Program-made: the position numbers and the translations under genes | Part shown: positions 13,799 through 22,039 of the stretch, piece by piece | Numbering within the stretch: the first letter of the stretch is position 1 | Layout of the letters: each line of letters starts with the position of its first letter | The notes under the pieces: generated by a model | The model's database searches: none | The model's input: only the letters and a program-made list of their open reading frames with translations | Told to the model about the DNA's origin: nothing | Origin: Bryobacterales bacterium | Lineage (GTDB): Bacteria; Acidobacteriota; Terriglobia; Bryobacterales; Bryobacteraceae | Assembly (NCBI GenBank): GCA_019261985.1 | Contig: JAFAQY010000008.1 | Location: forward strand, 1-62,348 | Direction: 5' to 3' | Length of the DNA stretch: 62,348 bases

Positions 13799-16615
13799 TT
13801 ACTCGGTCCGCAGCGCGTCCAACGGAGAAGTCAAACTCGATCTAAAAGCCGGAACCAGGGATGCAATGAACACCGATGCCCCGAGCGCTAATACGGCTGC
13901 AAACACAACTGACGGATTGTAAGGGTTCATGCCGTAAAGCTGACTGCCGAGGAACCGCGCCGAGGCAAAACTCAAGGGCAAGCCGATCAACATCGCCCAG
14001 AGGATTTGAATGAGGGCTCCTCTAAGGACCAGCCAGATAACATCGCCCCGATCTGCGCCGAGCGCCATCCTCACGCCGATCTCGCCGGTCCGGCATCCGG
14101 CATTGTACGCTGTAACGCCGTAAAGCCCGATGGAAGCTAGCAGAAGAGAGAGTATTCCAAAGAAGGATGTGAGGCGCGCGATGAGCCGCGGCTGAGTGAA
14201 CTGGCCGGCTACCTGTTGGCGCAGAGTGCGAATCGAAATGACCGGCAAATTCGGATCCACAGAAGCCATGGCTTGGAGCACGGATGCAGCGGACACGCTG
14301 GCGCCTGGCCCACCCGCAATCACAATGTCGTGTAAGAAAAGTGCTCCCGCGCTCCGGGTGTAATCAGCTTGTGCCTCAGGCGTAAAGTACATCGGACCGG
14401 TCGGCTGATCGAGACCGCTAGTAAAGTACCGGGCGTCGCTGACCACTCCGACGATTTCGAAATAGGAGCTCAGTCTCGGTATGGGGCCGAAGTGCTTGCC
14501 AATGGGATCTTCGCTGCCGAAAAACTTTCGTGCGAATGCCTCATTCACCACGGCTACACTCCGCGAACCGGCCGTATCTTGCTCCGAGATGCCGCGGCCA
14601 CGTAGGGTAGGAGTCGCCACGACTTCAAAATATCCAGCCGTCACGCGATTCCAAGAAGAAAAGTTGTCATCCCTGGGACCGGGGGCGGGATGCCCGTCGA
14701 CCCAAACGCCCGAGGCCCAACCCCCGCCCGGCGGTGCGTACAAACCCAAGCCCACGGAGGAAACGCCGGGAATACTAGCGATCGTCTCGCGAATACGCCG
14801 GTATAGCAAGTGAAGTTGGTCAGTTCTGTAGCCGGCAAGCCTCGGATTGATGTTCGCCACAAGTCTGCGGTCCAACTCGAATCCGAAATCTTGATCCTCT
14901 ATCCGCTGCAAAGCGGCCGTGAGCAGTCCCGAGGCCGACAGCAGAACAAGCGAAAGCGCAGCCTGCAGTACTACAAGCATCTTTCTTGGGAGCGAACCCG
15001 CGCGAGCCGTGGACCGGCTCGCCCCCCGCAAGGCTTCGATAGGATCAACCCTCGCGGCCATCCATGCGGGAACAACGCCAAAGGCGACGCCGGTCAATAG
15101 CGATGCGATGAAGGCGAACAGCAGTACCGGCATGGAAGGCGACGCGCTGATGGATACACCGGCATGACCGGACAACGAGGGGAATGCGAGTTTCAAAATT
15201 AGGCCCGTGGCCGCGAACGCCACTGCGAGTCCCGCCGCGCCGCCGAGCAACGAGAGCAGGATGCTTTCGATAAGATTTCCCCGCACAACGCGGGTGACTC
15301 GAGCGCCAAGAGCCACGCTCAACGAAGTCTGCCGGCGCCGCTCCAGCCCGCGAATCATCATCAGATTCGCTATGTTGGCGCAGACGACCAGCAACACTAG
15401 TCCGGAGGCGATCATAAGAATTTGGAGCCAACGCTGGTATAGTTCGCGCATAGTCGTGATGCCGGCTCCCCCCGGGCTAAGGTAGAGCGTCTGCTCCGGA
15501 AATCTCGCGCGGTCGTTCGCGCTCATCTCGTTCCAGTGCGCCAGCAGCCACTGCTTCAAATTGACGCGCATTTCCGCTTCAAGCGCTTGCGGATTCGCGC
15601 CGGGCTGGATGCGGCCGATAAGTTCGAGCCAGTGTTGGAAGGGTAGGTTAAGATCCGCTTCCACGTCTACGTACGGCTCCGTATTCAAAGGCAGAAAGAA
15701 ATCGGGCGCAGGATTGCGTAAGCTGTCGCCGAAGAAGCCCGGCGGAGCAATTCCGACGATCGTAAACGGCTTGTCATCGAGGTTGAATATGGCGCCAATG
15801 ACCGATGGATCCGATCCGTAGCGCTCCTGCCAAAGCCGGTAAGTCATCACCGCGACGGGTGAAGCATTCGACTGATCGTCGCCGGGCGTCAGCATTCGCC
15901 CCTTGTAAGCGCCCACGCCGAACATTTTGAAATAATTGCCGGACACGAATTCGCCCGGATAGCTTTGGGCGGCATCCGACCGGCCTGAACGGCGGACGCC
16001 CAGGATCGGCGTTGAATCTTGGAATGCCGCCAACTCGGCAAAGCCCTCGGTATTGTCTCGGAGGTATTTGTAGAGATCGTAGGAAACAATACTCCACTCG
16101 TCTTTTTGGTTGAAGCCGTTAAAGTAGCAGCAATGCGATTTCTTCCCCAGCCGGTACAATTCGGCAGGATTCACCACCGGCAGGGATTTCAGCAAAACTG
16201 CATGCACCAAAGTGAAAATCGAGGTCGTCGCGCCGATGCCCAGCGCTAGTGTCACGACGATCGCGATGGTGAACACCGGGGCCATTCGCAAACGCCGCAG
16301 CGCATGGCGCGTGTCTTGGATGAGCGATTCCAATTGCGGCAAGCCTCTTTGGTCCCGATACATTTCCTTAATTGGCTCCAAGCCGCCGAATTTCAACGCT
16401 GCCTGACGCCGCGCTTCTGTGGGCGCCAATCCGGAACGAATGTTTTCAGCCGTCTGAAGAGCCAGATGTCCTTCGATCTCAACCCGCAGCCGCTCCTCAG
16501 CCTGTCGCGCTGTCGCCCAAGGGGCAAGAGAGGAAGCGAGCCGTCTCAAGAATCGCCGGAGCAGCGCATAGCCCAATCGAGCCATTGTGCGCGGTTCGAA
16601 AAAAGAGAGTCTCAT
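13799..16615 (-). CDS. ADOP-family ABC transporter permease (MacB/FtsX-like), 938 aa
   Basis: The start at 16615 overlaps the PadR stop by ATGA; a longer frame from 16762 would run inside padR. The N-terminus (RQAEERLRVEIEGHLALQTAENIRSGLAPTEA is the typical leader, read here around residues 30-65) precedes QDTRHALRRLRMAPVFTIAI and a transmembrane helix, a large periplasmic MacB-PCD domain, two FtsX cores each with three to four helices (LVLLVVCANIANLMMIRGLE; VRMALGADRGDVIWLVLRGA). This is the duplicated Acidobacterial ADOP architecture. Such permeases work with a MacB-type ATPase in mechanotransmission or efflux; no ATPase gene is adjacent. Expression is presumably under the preceding PadR. 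Confidence 0.92.
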   Translation of the reverse strand: MRLSFFEPRTMARLGYALLRRFLRRLASSLAPWATARQAEERLRVEIEGHLALQTAENIRSGLAPTEARRQAALKFGGLEPIKEMYRDQRGLPQLESLIQDTRHALRRLRMAPVFTIAIVVTLALGIGATTSIFTLVHAVLLKSLPVVNPAELYRLGKKSHCCYFNGFNQKDEWSIVSYDLYKYLRDNTEGFAELAAFQDSTPILGVRRSGRSDAAQSYPGEFVSGNYFKMFGVGAYKGRMLTPGDDQSNASPVAVMTYRLWQERYGSDPSVIGAIFNLDDKPFTIVGIAPPGFFGDSLRNPAPDFFLPLNTEPYVDVEADLNLPFQHWLELIGRIQPGANPQALEAEMRVNLKQWLLAHWNEMSANDRARFPEQTLYLSPGGAGITTMRELYQRWLQILMIASGLVLLVVCANIANLMMIRGLERRRQTSLSVALGARVTRVVRGNLIESILLSLLGGAAGLAVAFAATGLILKLAFPSLSGHAGVSISASPSMPVLLFAFIASLLTGVAFGVVPAWMAARVDPIEALRGASRSTARAGSLPRKMLVVLQAALSLVLLSASGLLTAALQRIEDQDFGFELDRRLVANINPRLAGYRTDQLHLLYRRIRETIASIPGVSSVGLGLYAPPGGGWASGVWVDGHPAPGPRDDNFSSWNRVTAGYFEVVATPTLRGRGISEQDTAGSRSVAVVNEAFARKFFGSEDPIGKHFGPIPRLSSYFEIVGVVSDARYFTSGLDQPTGPMYFTPEAQADYTRSAGALFLHDIVIAGGPGASVSAASVLQAMASVDPNLPVISIRTLRQQVAGQFTQPRLIARLTSFFGILSLLLASIGLYGVTAYNAGCRTGEIGVRMALGADRGDVIWLVLRGALIQILWAMLIGLPLSFASARFLGSQLYGMNPYNPSVVFAAVLALGASVFIASLVPAFRSSLTSPLDALRTE

Positions 16616-16956
16616 TTCAAATCCTGTGCTTTTATGGCAAAAAATCGCGCGATTATCTCCGCCGTCTGCTGCCAACTTTGGGCCTCGGCGTCGAGTTGTT
16701 TCCGGCCCGCGCGCGTTAGCCGGTAGAAGCGCGCCCTGCGATTGTTCTCGGATACGCCCCACTCAGAGGCGAGCGATCCCTCCTGCTCCAGTTTCAGAAG
16801 GACGGGGTAGAGCGTGCCCTGATTCACCGCGAGGAGATCTTCACTAATCTGCTCAATGCGGCGGGCGATCCCATAGCCGTGGAGAGGGCCTAGAACATCC
16901 AAGGTTTTAAGCACCATCAGGGCCAGCGTGCCCTGCCGAACATCGATTTCCTTCAT
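16612..16956 (-). CDS. PadR-family transcriptional regulator controlling the ADOP permease
   Basis: From MKEIDVRQGTLALMVLKTLD the 114-aa protein shows the winged helix of PadR regulators (LHGYGIARRIEQ, VNQGTLYPVLLKLEQEGSLA) and the dimerisation helix with RFYRLTRAGRKQL. Upstream in-frame codons to 17049 lack domain content, so the start at 16956 is preferred. PadR proteins usually repress their own operon and respond to small molecules. The stop overlaps the permease start, an arrangement repeated many times in acidobacterial genomes. Confidence 0.9.
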   Translation of the reverse strand: MKEIDVRQGTLALMVLKTLDVLGPLHGYGIARRIEQISEDLLAVNQGTLYPVLLKLEQEGSLASEWGVSENNRRARFYRLTRAGRKQLDAEAQSWQQTAEIIARFFAIKAQDLK

Positions 16957-17121
16957 ATCTCTACTTGGTTCCCCACAGGAAAGAATGTCACATCTCATTT
17001 GGGAAAGCAACAGGAATCTACGCAAAGCGCACTTGGGTCGTTCTAACAATCGGGCTCATCGGGCCGCGTGATGGAATGTCAGTCCGGAGTTTCACATTAA
17101 CCCTCTGGTAACATTTGTAGG

Positions 17122-18468
17122 ATGCCGCGATGGTGCTATTTCGTAATCGCCGCGTTTGTTTCGCTCGGCTGCGCATTTGCGCACGACATTCCTAACGACG
17201 TAACCGTCCAGGCGTTTCTCAAGCCCGAGGGTAACCGGGTCCACCTGCTTGTGCGCGTGCCCATGAAGGCCATGCGCGATGTCGAGTTCCCCGAACGCCC
17301 GCCCGGGTTTTTAGATTTTGACCGCCTCGACCGCGTGCTTCAGGACGCAGCTACGCTTTGGGTCTCCGATTGGATCCAACTTTACGAGAACGATGCGCTG
17401 CTGCCGAAGCCGCAGGTAATCGCAACGCGCGCTTCTCTAGAATCCGACAAATCGTTCCTTTCATATGACCAGGCAGCCGCTCACCTGACCGGGCCGAAGC
17501 TTACGAATGCGACGACGGTTGTCTGGAACCAGATTTTCCTGGATGTCTGGTTCGATTATCCGATCCATTCGGATCAGTCCAACTTTTCTATTCACCCCGC
17601 CCTCGACCGCCTCGGTGTCAGAGTCGTCACTGTGCTCCGGTTTCTTCCCCTGGCGCCGAATGGCGCGGAGCGCCCGATTCGAGCCTTCGACTTCAGCGGC
17701 GATCCGGGCCTCGTCAGACTCGATCCGCGCTGGTATCAAGCCGCCGCCCGGTTCGTGCAAGGCGGTTTCTTTCACATCCTCAGCGGCACGGACCACCTGC
17801 TGTTCCTATTCGCGCTGGTGATTCCCTATCGCAAATTCCGCGCTTTAATCCCGATCGTGACTGCGTTCACGGTTGCCCACTCGATCACGCTGATCGCTTC
17901 AGCCTATGATCTCGCGCCGAGCGTCTTGTGGTTTCCTCCGTTGATCGAAACCCTGATCGCCGCCTCAATCGTTTATATGGCGCTTGAGAACATCACCGGA
18001 ACCAGCACTGTCCACCGCCGCTGGATCATCGCCTTCGGCTTTGGCCTGGTCCACGGTTTCGGATTCTCGTTCGCGCTCAGGGAAACTTTGCAATTTGCCG
18101 GCTCGCATCTGCTTACTTCGCTGCTGTCTTTCAATGTCGGCGTAGAGTTGGGCCAATTGCTTGTATTGTTGGTTCTAATTCCCGTAATCGACCTTTTATT
18201 CCGCTACACCGTCGCAGAACGGATGGGAACGATCATCTTGTCGGCCTTTGTAGCCCACACCGGCTGGCATTGGATGCTCGACCGCGGAGACAAACTGATC
18301 CAATACCGCTTCGAGTGGCCCGAGTTCAACGCGACGTTTGTGGTCAGCCTGCTGCACTGGCTGATGGCAATCATCGCTCTGGCGGGGCTGGTCTGGTTTG
18401 TGTCCGCTGTGCTTAGAGGCCGCGATGCCTCAGCGGACGGGTGGGTCGAAAGAGCCGATCGAGAATAG
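17122..18468 (+). CDS. HupE/UreJ-family membrane protein with an exported N-terminal domain
   Basis: The 448-aa protein has a signal peptide (MPRWCYFVIAAFVSLGCAFA, cleaved near HDIP), about 200 residues of exported domain, and then a HupE/UreJ-type membrane region beginning GGFFHILSGTDHLLFLFALV with GLVHGFGFSFAL. The conserved His and Asp residues in the membrane part suggest a metal channel role; HupE and UreJ are nickel or cobalt permeases in hydrogenase or urease clusters, but no such cluster is nearby. Metal transport is thus a family-level guess. It converges with the flavin reductase gene and overlaps its end by 39 bases. Confidence 0.83.
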   Translation: MPRWCYFVIAAFVSLGCAFAHDIPNDVTVQAFLKPEGNRVHLLVRVPMKAMRDVEFPERPPGFLDFDRLDRVLQDAATLWVSDWIQLYENDALLPKPQVIATRASLESDKSFLSYDQAAAHLTGPKLTNATTVVWNQIFLDVWFDYPIHSDQSNFSIHPALDRLGVRVVTVLRFLPLAPNGAERPIRAFDFSGDPGLVRLDPRWYQAAARFVQGGFFHILSGTDHLLFLFALVIPYRKFRALIPIVTAFTVAHSITLIASAYDLAPSVLWFPPLIETLIAASIVYMALENITGTSTVHRRWIIAFGFGLVHGFGFSFALRETLQFAGSHLLTSLLSFNVGVELGQLLVLLVLIPVIDLLFRYTVAERMGTIILSAFVAHTGWHWMLDRGDKLIQYRFEWPEFNATFVVSLLHWLMAIIALAGLVWFVSAVLRGRDASADGWVERADRE

Positions 18469-18999
18469 CGAATAATCGTCCTGGGCATACGGAACGGGCT
18501 GGCCCTTTTCTCCGGCGATATGCCTGTACTGGCCGCCGTAAAACAACAGCGGCCGCTCGTCATTCCATTCAAAATGCTCCACGCGGCTGATATACAACGT
18601 GTGGTCGCCCGCGCGATGCGCGTCCTCCACTCGCGCGATGAAGTAGGCGGCGGCGCCTTCAAGCAGCGGGACTCCGTCGCGCGAGATGAAGCGGATATGC
18701 AAATCCGGCGCAATCCGCCCTGCGAAATGGTTGCTGAGCGCGTCTTGATTCTGCGCGAGCACGCTTATGCCGAATCGCCCCACGCCGGGCAAGACCCGGT
18801 GCATGAACGACCGGTTGTCGAGCGACACCAGGATCAGCGGCGGATCGAGCGAAACGGAAACGAACGAATTCACAGTCATCCCGTGCGGCCGGCCATCGTG
18901 ATGGACCGTGAGCACGGTGATACCACTCGCAAAACGGCCCAGCGCGTGGCGGAACCCGCGCGTGTCGAATACGGGCTGTGCATTGGTGGTATGCTCCAT
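18430..18999 (-). CDS. Flavin reductase-like FMN-binding protein
   Basis: The protein contains the flavin reductase core RHALGRFASGITVLTVHHDG, HGMTVNSFVSVSLDPPLILV and FGISVLAQNQDALSNHFAG with the closing GDHTLYISRVE strand. It would reduce free FMN or act as the reductase of a two-component monooxygenase, though no oxygenase gene is next to it. The ATG at 18999 and an upstream ATG at 19017 are both possible; neither has a good ribosome site. It is divergent from the gene starting at 19016, 16 bp away, and its 3' end overlaps the HupE-like gene. Confidence 0.86.
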   Translation of the reverse strand: MEHTTNAQPVFDTRGFRHALGRFASGITVLTVHHDGRPHGMTVNSFVSVSLDPPLILVSLDNRSFMHRVLPGVGRFGISVLAQNQDALSNHFAGRIAPDLHIRFISRDGVPLLEGAAAYFIARVEDAHRAGDHTLYISRVEHFEWNDERPLLFYGGQYRHIAGEKGQPVPYAQDDYSLFSIGSFDPPVR

Positions 19000-19015
19000 T
19001 CGGATGGATTCTAGC

Positions 19016-20782
19016 ATGAAGGTCTGTTTTTCCCTGGCGACTGCCCTTGCGCTCGCCGGCCCGGTTTTTGCCCAGATCGATCTCACGGGCGAATGGAACC
19101 CTCGCTTTCATGAGGACCAGCCCGAGCGCATTCCCGGGCCAGAAATCGGCGATTATCTTGGGCTGCCCATCAGCGATGCGGCCCGTATGCGCGGCGATAT
19201 CTGGGATGCATCGCTTCTCACCATGCCGGAGCACCAATGTAAACCGCATCCATCGGACTATGGCATTCGCGGTCCCGCCAATCTGCGGATTTGGAAGGAA
19301 GTCGATCATGACACGCAGCAGGTGATCGCGTATCGCACGCATATCTCCTGGATGGCGCCCGAGCGGACGATCTGGATGGATGGCCGCCCACATCCGCCCG
19401 AATACGCCGCGCATACATGGCAAGGCTTCTCCACGGGCAAATGGGACGGAAACGTCCTGACGGTAACAACCACGCATTTGAAGATCGGCTGGATCCGCCG
19501 CAATGGAATTCCGCGCAGCGATCGCGCGACGGTAACGGAGCACTTCATCCGTCACGACGATCACTTGACAGTGGTCACGATTGTCAACGATCCGGTCTAC
19601 CTGACGGAACCATTCCTTCGGAGCACCGATTTTATTTTGGATTTAAATCAGCAGATCGATCCTTACCCGTGCGAATCGGTGGAAGAAATTGTGCGTGATA
19701 AAGGCGTGGTGCCGCATCATCTTCCCGGCACGAACGCTTTCCTCGAAGAATTCCCGAATCGGTTTAAGCTTCCGGTATTGGCCACGCGCGGCGGAGCGGG
19801 AACCATGTATCCGGAATATGAGGCAGCCATTCACAGCCCCGCGCAGCACAAAGTGGAAGAGCAGACCGGCGCCCCCCGGAGCGCGCCGGCGGCCAACCTG
19901 GATACCGAAGACATTCTGGTCCTGCCGGTGCAGGGCGGCGTGTACATGCTGCTCGGTCCCGGCGGCAACTCGACCGTGCAAGTAGGCAAGGACGGCGTGG
20001 TTGTGGTCGATTCGCAATATGGCCGCGCGTCGGACAAATTGCTAGCGGAGATCAAGAAGCTCTCCGACAAGCCGATCCGCTACGTGCTGAACACGAGCGC
20101 CGATGAGGCGCATACCGGCGGCAACGAAGCACTGTCAAAAGCAGGGGCGACGATTACCGGGGGCAACGTGGCCGCCGCAAGCGCGGGATGGGGCGCAACG
20201 ATTCTGGCGCACGAAGCAGTTCTCGACCGCATGAGCACGGCAACCGGAAAGGCGGCATTGCCTTCCGGCAACTGGCCCATGGATATTTATCGCGGCGATC
20301 AGAAAGACCTGTACGTGAACGGCGAAGCCATCCAGTTATTCCATCAACCGGCGGCGCACTCCGACGGCGATAGCATCGTCTTCTTCCGCAAATCCGACGT
20401 GCTGGCGACCGGAGATATCTTCACTCCCGGAAGCTATCCCGTTATCCATGTGGATCGCGGCGGCAGCATTAACGGCGTGGTCGACGCTCTTAACCGCATT
20501 TTGGACGTCACCGTCCCCGCAGAGAAACAAGAGGGCGGAACGATGGTCATACCCGGCCACGGCCGGCTGTGCGATGAAGCCGATGTGGTCGAGTACCGCG
20601 ATATGGTGACGATTATCCGTGATCGCATCCGTGACATGATCAAAAAGGGCATGACACTCGAACAAGTCAAAGCCGCCAAGCCCACGCGCGATTTTGACCC
20701 GGTCTACGGCTCCGCAACTGGACCATGGACGACGGATCTGTTCGTAGAAGCGGCCTATCGGAGCCTTTCTTTAAAGAAGTAA
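19016..20782 (+). CDS. Secreted fusion: DLTGEW-type domain plus degenerate metallo-beta-lactamase-fold domain
   Basis: After a signal peptide (MKVCFSLATALALAGPVFAQ) residues 21-230 form the beta-rich DLTGEW domain also seen in secreted proteins of this phylum. Residues from about 300 match the metallo-beta-lactamase fold (TVQVGKDGVVVVDSQ, AHTGGNEALSKAGA, FHQPAAHSDGDSIVFF, GDIF, MVIPGHG). The metal motif HxHxDH reads S361-A-D363-E-A365-H366, so three of four ligands are changed, while His448, Asp467 and His515 stay. A hydrolase needing two metals is unlikely; a single-metal or binding role is possible. The start has GGATGGA upstream. It is 588 aa. Confidence 0.85.
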   Translation: MKVCFSLATALALAGPVFAQIDLTGEWNPRFHEDQPERIPGPEIGDYLGLPISDAARMRGDIWDASLLTMPEHQCKPHPSDYGIRGPANLRIWKEVDHDTQQVIAYRTHISWMAPERTIWMDGRPHPPEYAAHTWQGFSTGKWDGNVLTVTTTHLKIGWIRRNGIPRSDRATVTEHFIRHDDHLTVVTIVNDPVYLTEPFLRSTDFILDLNQQIDPYPCESVEEIVRDKGVVPHHLPGTNAFLEEFPNRFKLPVLATRGGAGTMYPEYEAAIHSPAQHKVEEQTGAPRSAPAANLDTEDILVLPVQGGVYMLLGPGGNSTVQVGKDGVVVVDSQYGRASDKLLAEIKKLSDKPIRYVLNTSADEAHTGGNEALSKAGATITGGNVAAASAGWGATILAHEAVLDRMSTATGKAALPSGNWPMDIYRGDQKDLYVNGEAIQLFHQPAAHSDGDSIVFFRKSDVLATGDIFTPGSYPVIHVDRGGSINGVVDALNRILDVTVPAEKQEGGTMVIPGHGRLCDEADVVEYRDMVTIIRDRIRDMIKKGMTLEQVKAAKPTRDFDPVYGSATGPWTTDLFVEAAYRSLSLKK

Positions 20783-20932
20783 TTTCGGCTGATCGGGTCC
20801 GCCCGAACTGCTTACGCGAACCATTCCGGCATACCCGCCGTGGCGGTGCGGATAACTCGCCACCTTTTTTGACAATAAGCGTTCCGGCGGCGCGCGTCCT
20901 CCGGTCTATCTCGTCAGAGGAGGAATGTTCAA

Positions 20933-22036
20933 ATGAAATCGCTCATGGGCGGCATCTTATCCGCCGCCGCAGTGTTGTTTTTGTTCGGAGGAGGTCAAGT
21001 TTGTGCCGCCGCGCCTTCCTTTATCGGACCACTGAACACAATCAAGGAGCTGGCATCTACAGTGCCGGCGAACGGAGACGTGAACCCGTATGGTGTTGCC
21101 ATCGTGCCGGTCACCACCGGCCGATTGGTGGCGAATCACATTCTGGTCAGCAATTTCAACAACGCGGATAACTTTCAGGGGACGGGAACCACCATTGTCG
21201 AGATATCGCCGGGTGGCGCCGGTCCGGCACTTTTCGCGCAGATCAACCCGAATTCGTTGCCGGGACCGTGCCCGGGCGGGGTCGGCTTGACCACTGCCCT
21301 AGTCGTTCTTCGGTCTGGTTGGGTGATTGTCGGAAGCCTTCCGACGACGAATGGAACCATAGACACTTCCGGCGCAGGTTGCCTTTTGGTGCTCAATAGC
21401 TCCGGCAAAGTGGTCGAGACCATTTTCGGGGAAGATATCAATGGCCCCTGGGACATGACCGCGTTCGATAAGGGGACCACCGCAACGCTTTTCGTCACCA
21501 ATGTACTGAACAGGACCAAGGAGGCCAACGGAGGAATCGTAACGGCCGGGACGGTGCTACGAATTAATCTCTCTATACCGCCGAATGGCAAGCCAATCGT
21601 CACGAGCAAGCTGATCATCGGATCGGATTTCAGCGAACGGTCCGATCCTAACGCGCTCGTCATCGGACCAACAGGCTTGGGGCTAGGCCCAAACGGCACT
21701 CTATTCGTGGCCGACACTTTAAATAATCGGATCGCGGCGATTCCCGACGCGCTCACGCGGAACAGCACCGCGGGAACCGGGATCACCATCTCCGGAGGAG
21801 GCGCATTGAATGGACCTCTTGGATTGGCGATCGCCCCCAATGGCGACATCGTCACCGTAAACGGCGGGGACGGCAACATGGTGGAAACGACGCCCTCCGG
21901 GATGCAGGTCGCGGTAAAACCGGTGGACATCACAGGAACCGGAGCGGGCACGCTGTTTGGGTTGGCGATATCGCCGGATCCACGGGCAGTCTACTTCGTC
22001 AACGATGCAACCAATACACTGGACATCCTGAAGTAA
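20933..22036 (+). CDS. Secreted beta-propeller (NHL-like) protein, 367 aa
   Basis: A strong AGAGGAGG site precedes the ATG. The signal peptide (MKSLMGGILSAAAVLFLFGG) leads into repeated propeller units: NPYGVAIVPVTTGRLVANHI, GPTGLGLGPNGTLFVADTLN, GPLGLAIAPNGDIVTVNGGD and LFGLAISPDPRAVYFVNDA, the G-L-A-x-x-PxG-x-hydrophobic-D pattern of NHL or SMP-30-like propellers. No catalytic residues stand out. It could be an extracellular binding protein or a lactonase relative. It converges with treY, three bases away. Confidence 0.82.
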   Translation: MKSLMGGILSAAAVLFLFGGGQVCAAAPSFIGPLNTIKELASTVPANGDVNPYGVAIVPVTTGRLVANHILVSNFNNADNFQGTGTTIVEISPGGAGPALFAQINPNSLPGPCPGGVGLTTALVVLRSGWVIVGSLPTTNGTIDTSGAGCLLVLNSSGKVVETIFGEDINGPWDMTAFDKGTTATLFVTNVLNRTKEANGGIVTAGTVLRINLSIPPNGKPIVTSKLIIGSDFSERSDPNALVIGPTGLGLGPNGTLFVADTLNNRIAAIPDALTRNSTAGTGITISGGGALNGPLGLAIAPNGDIVTVNGGDGNMVETTPSGMQVAVKPVDITGTGAGTLFGLAISPDPRAVYFVNDATNTLDILK

Positions 22037-22039
22037 GGT

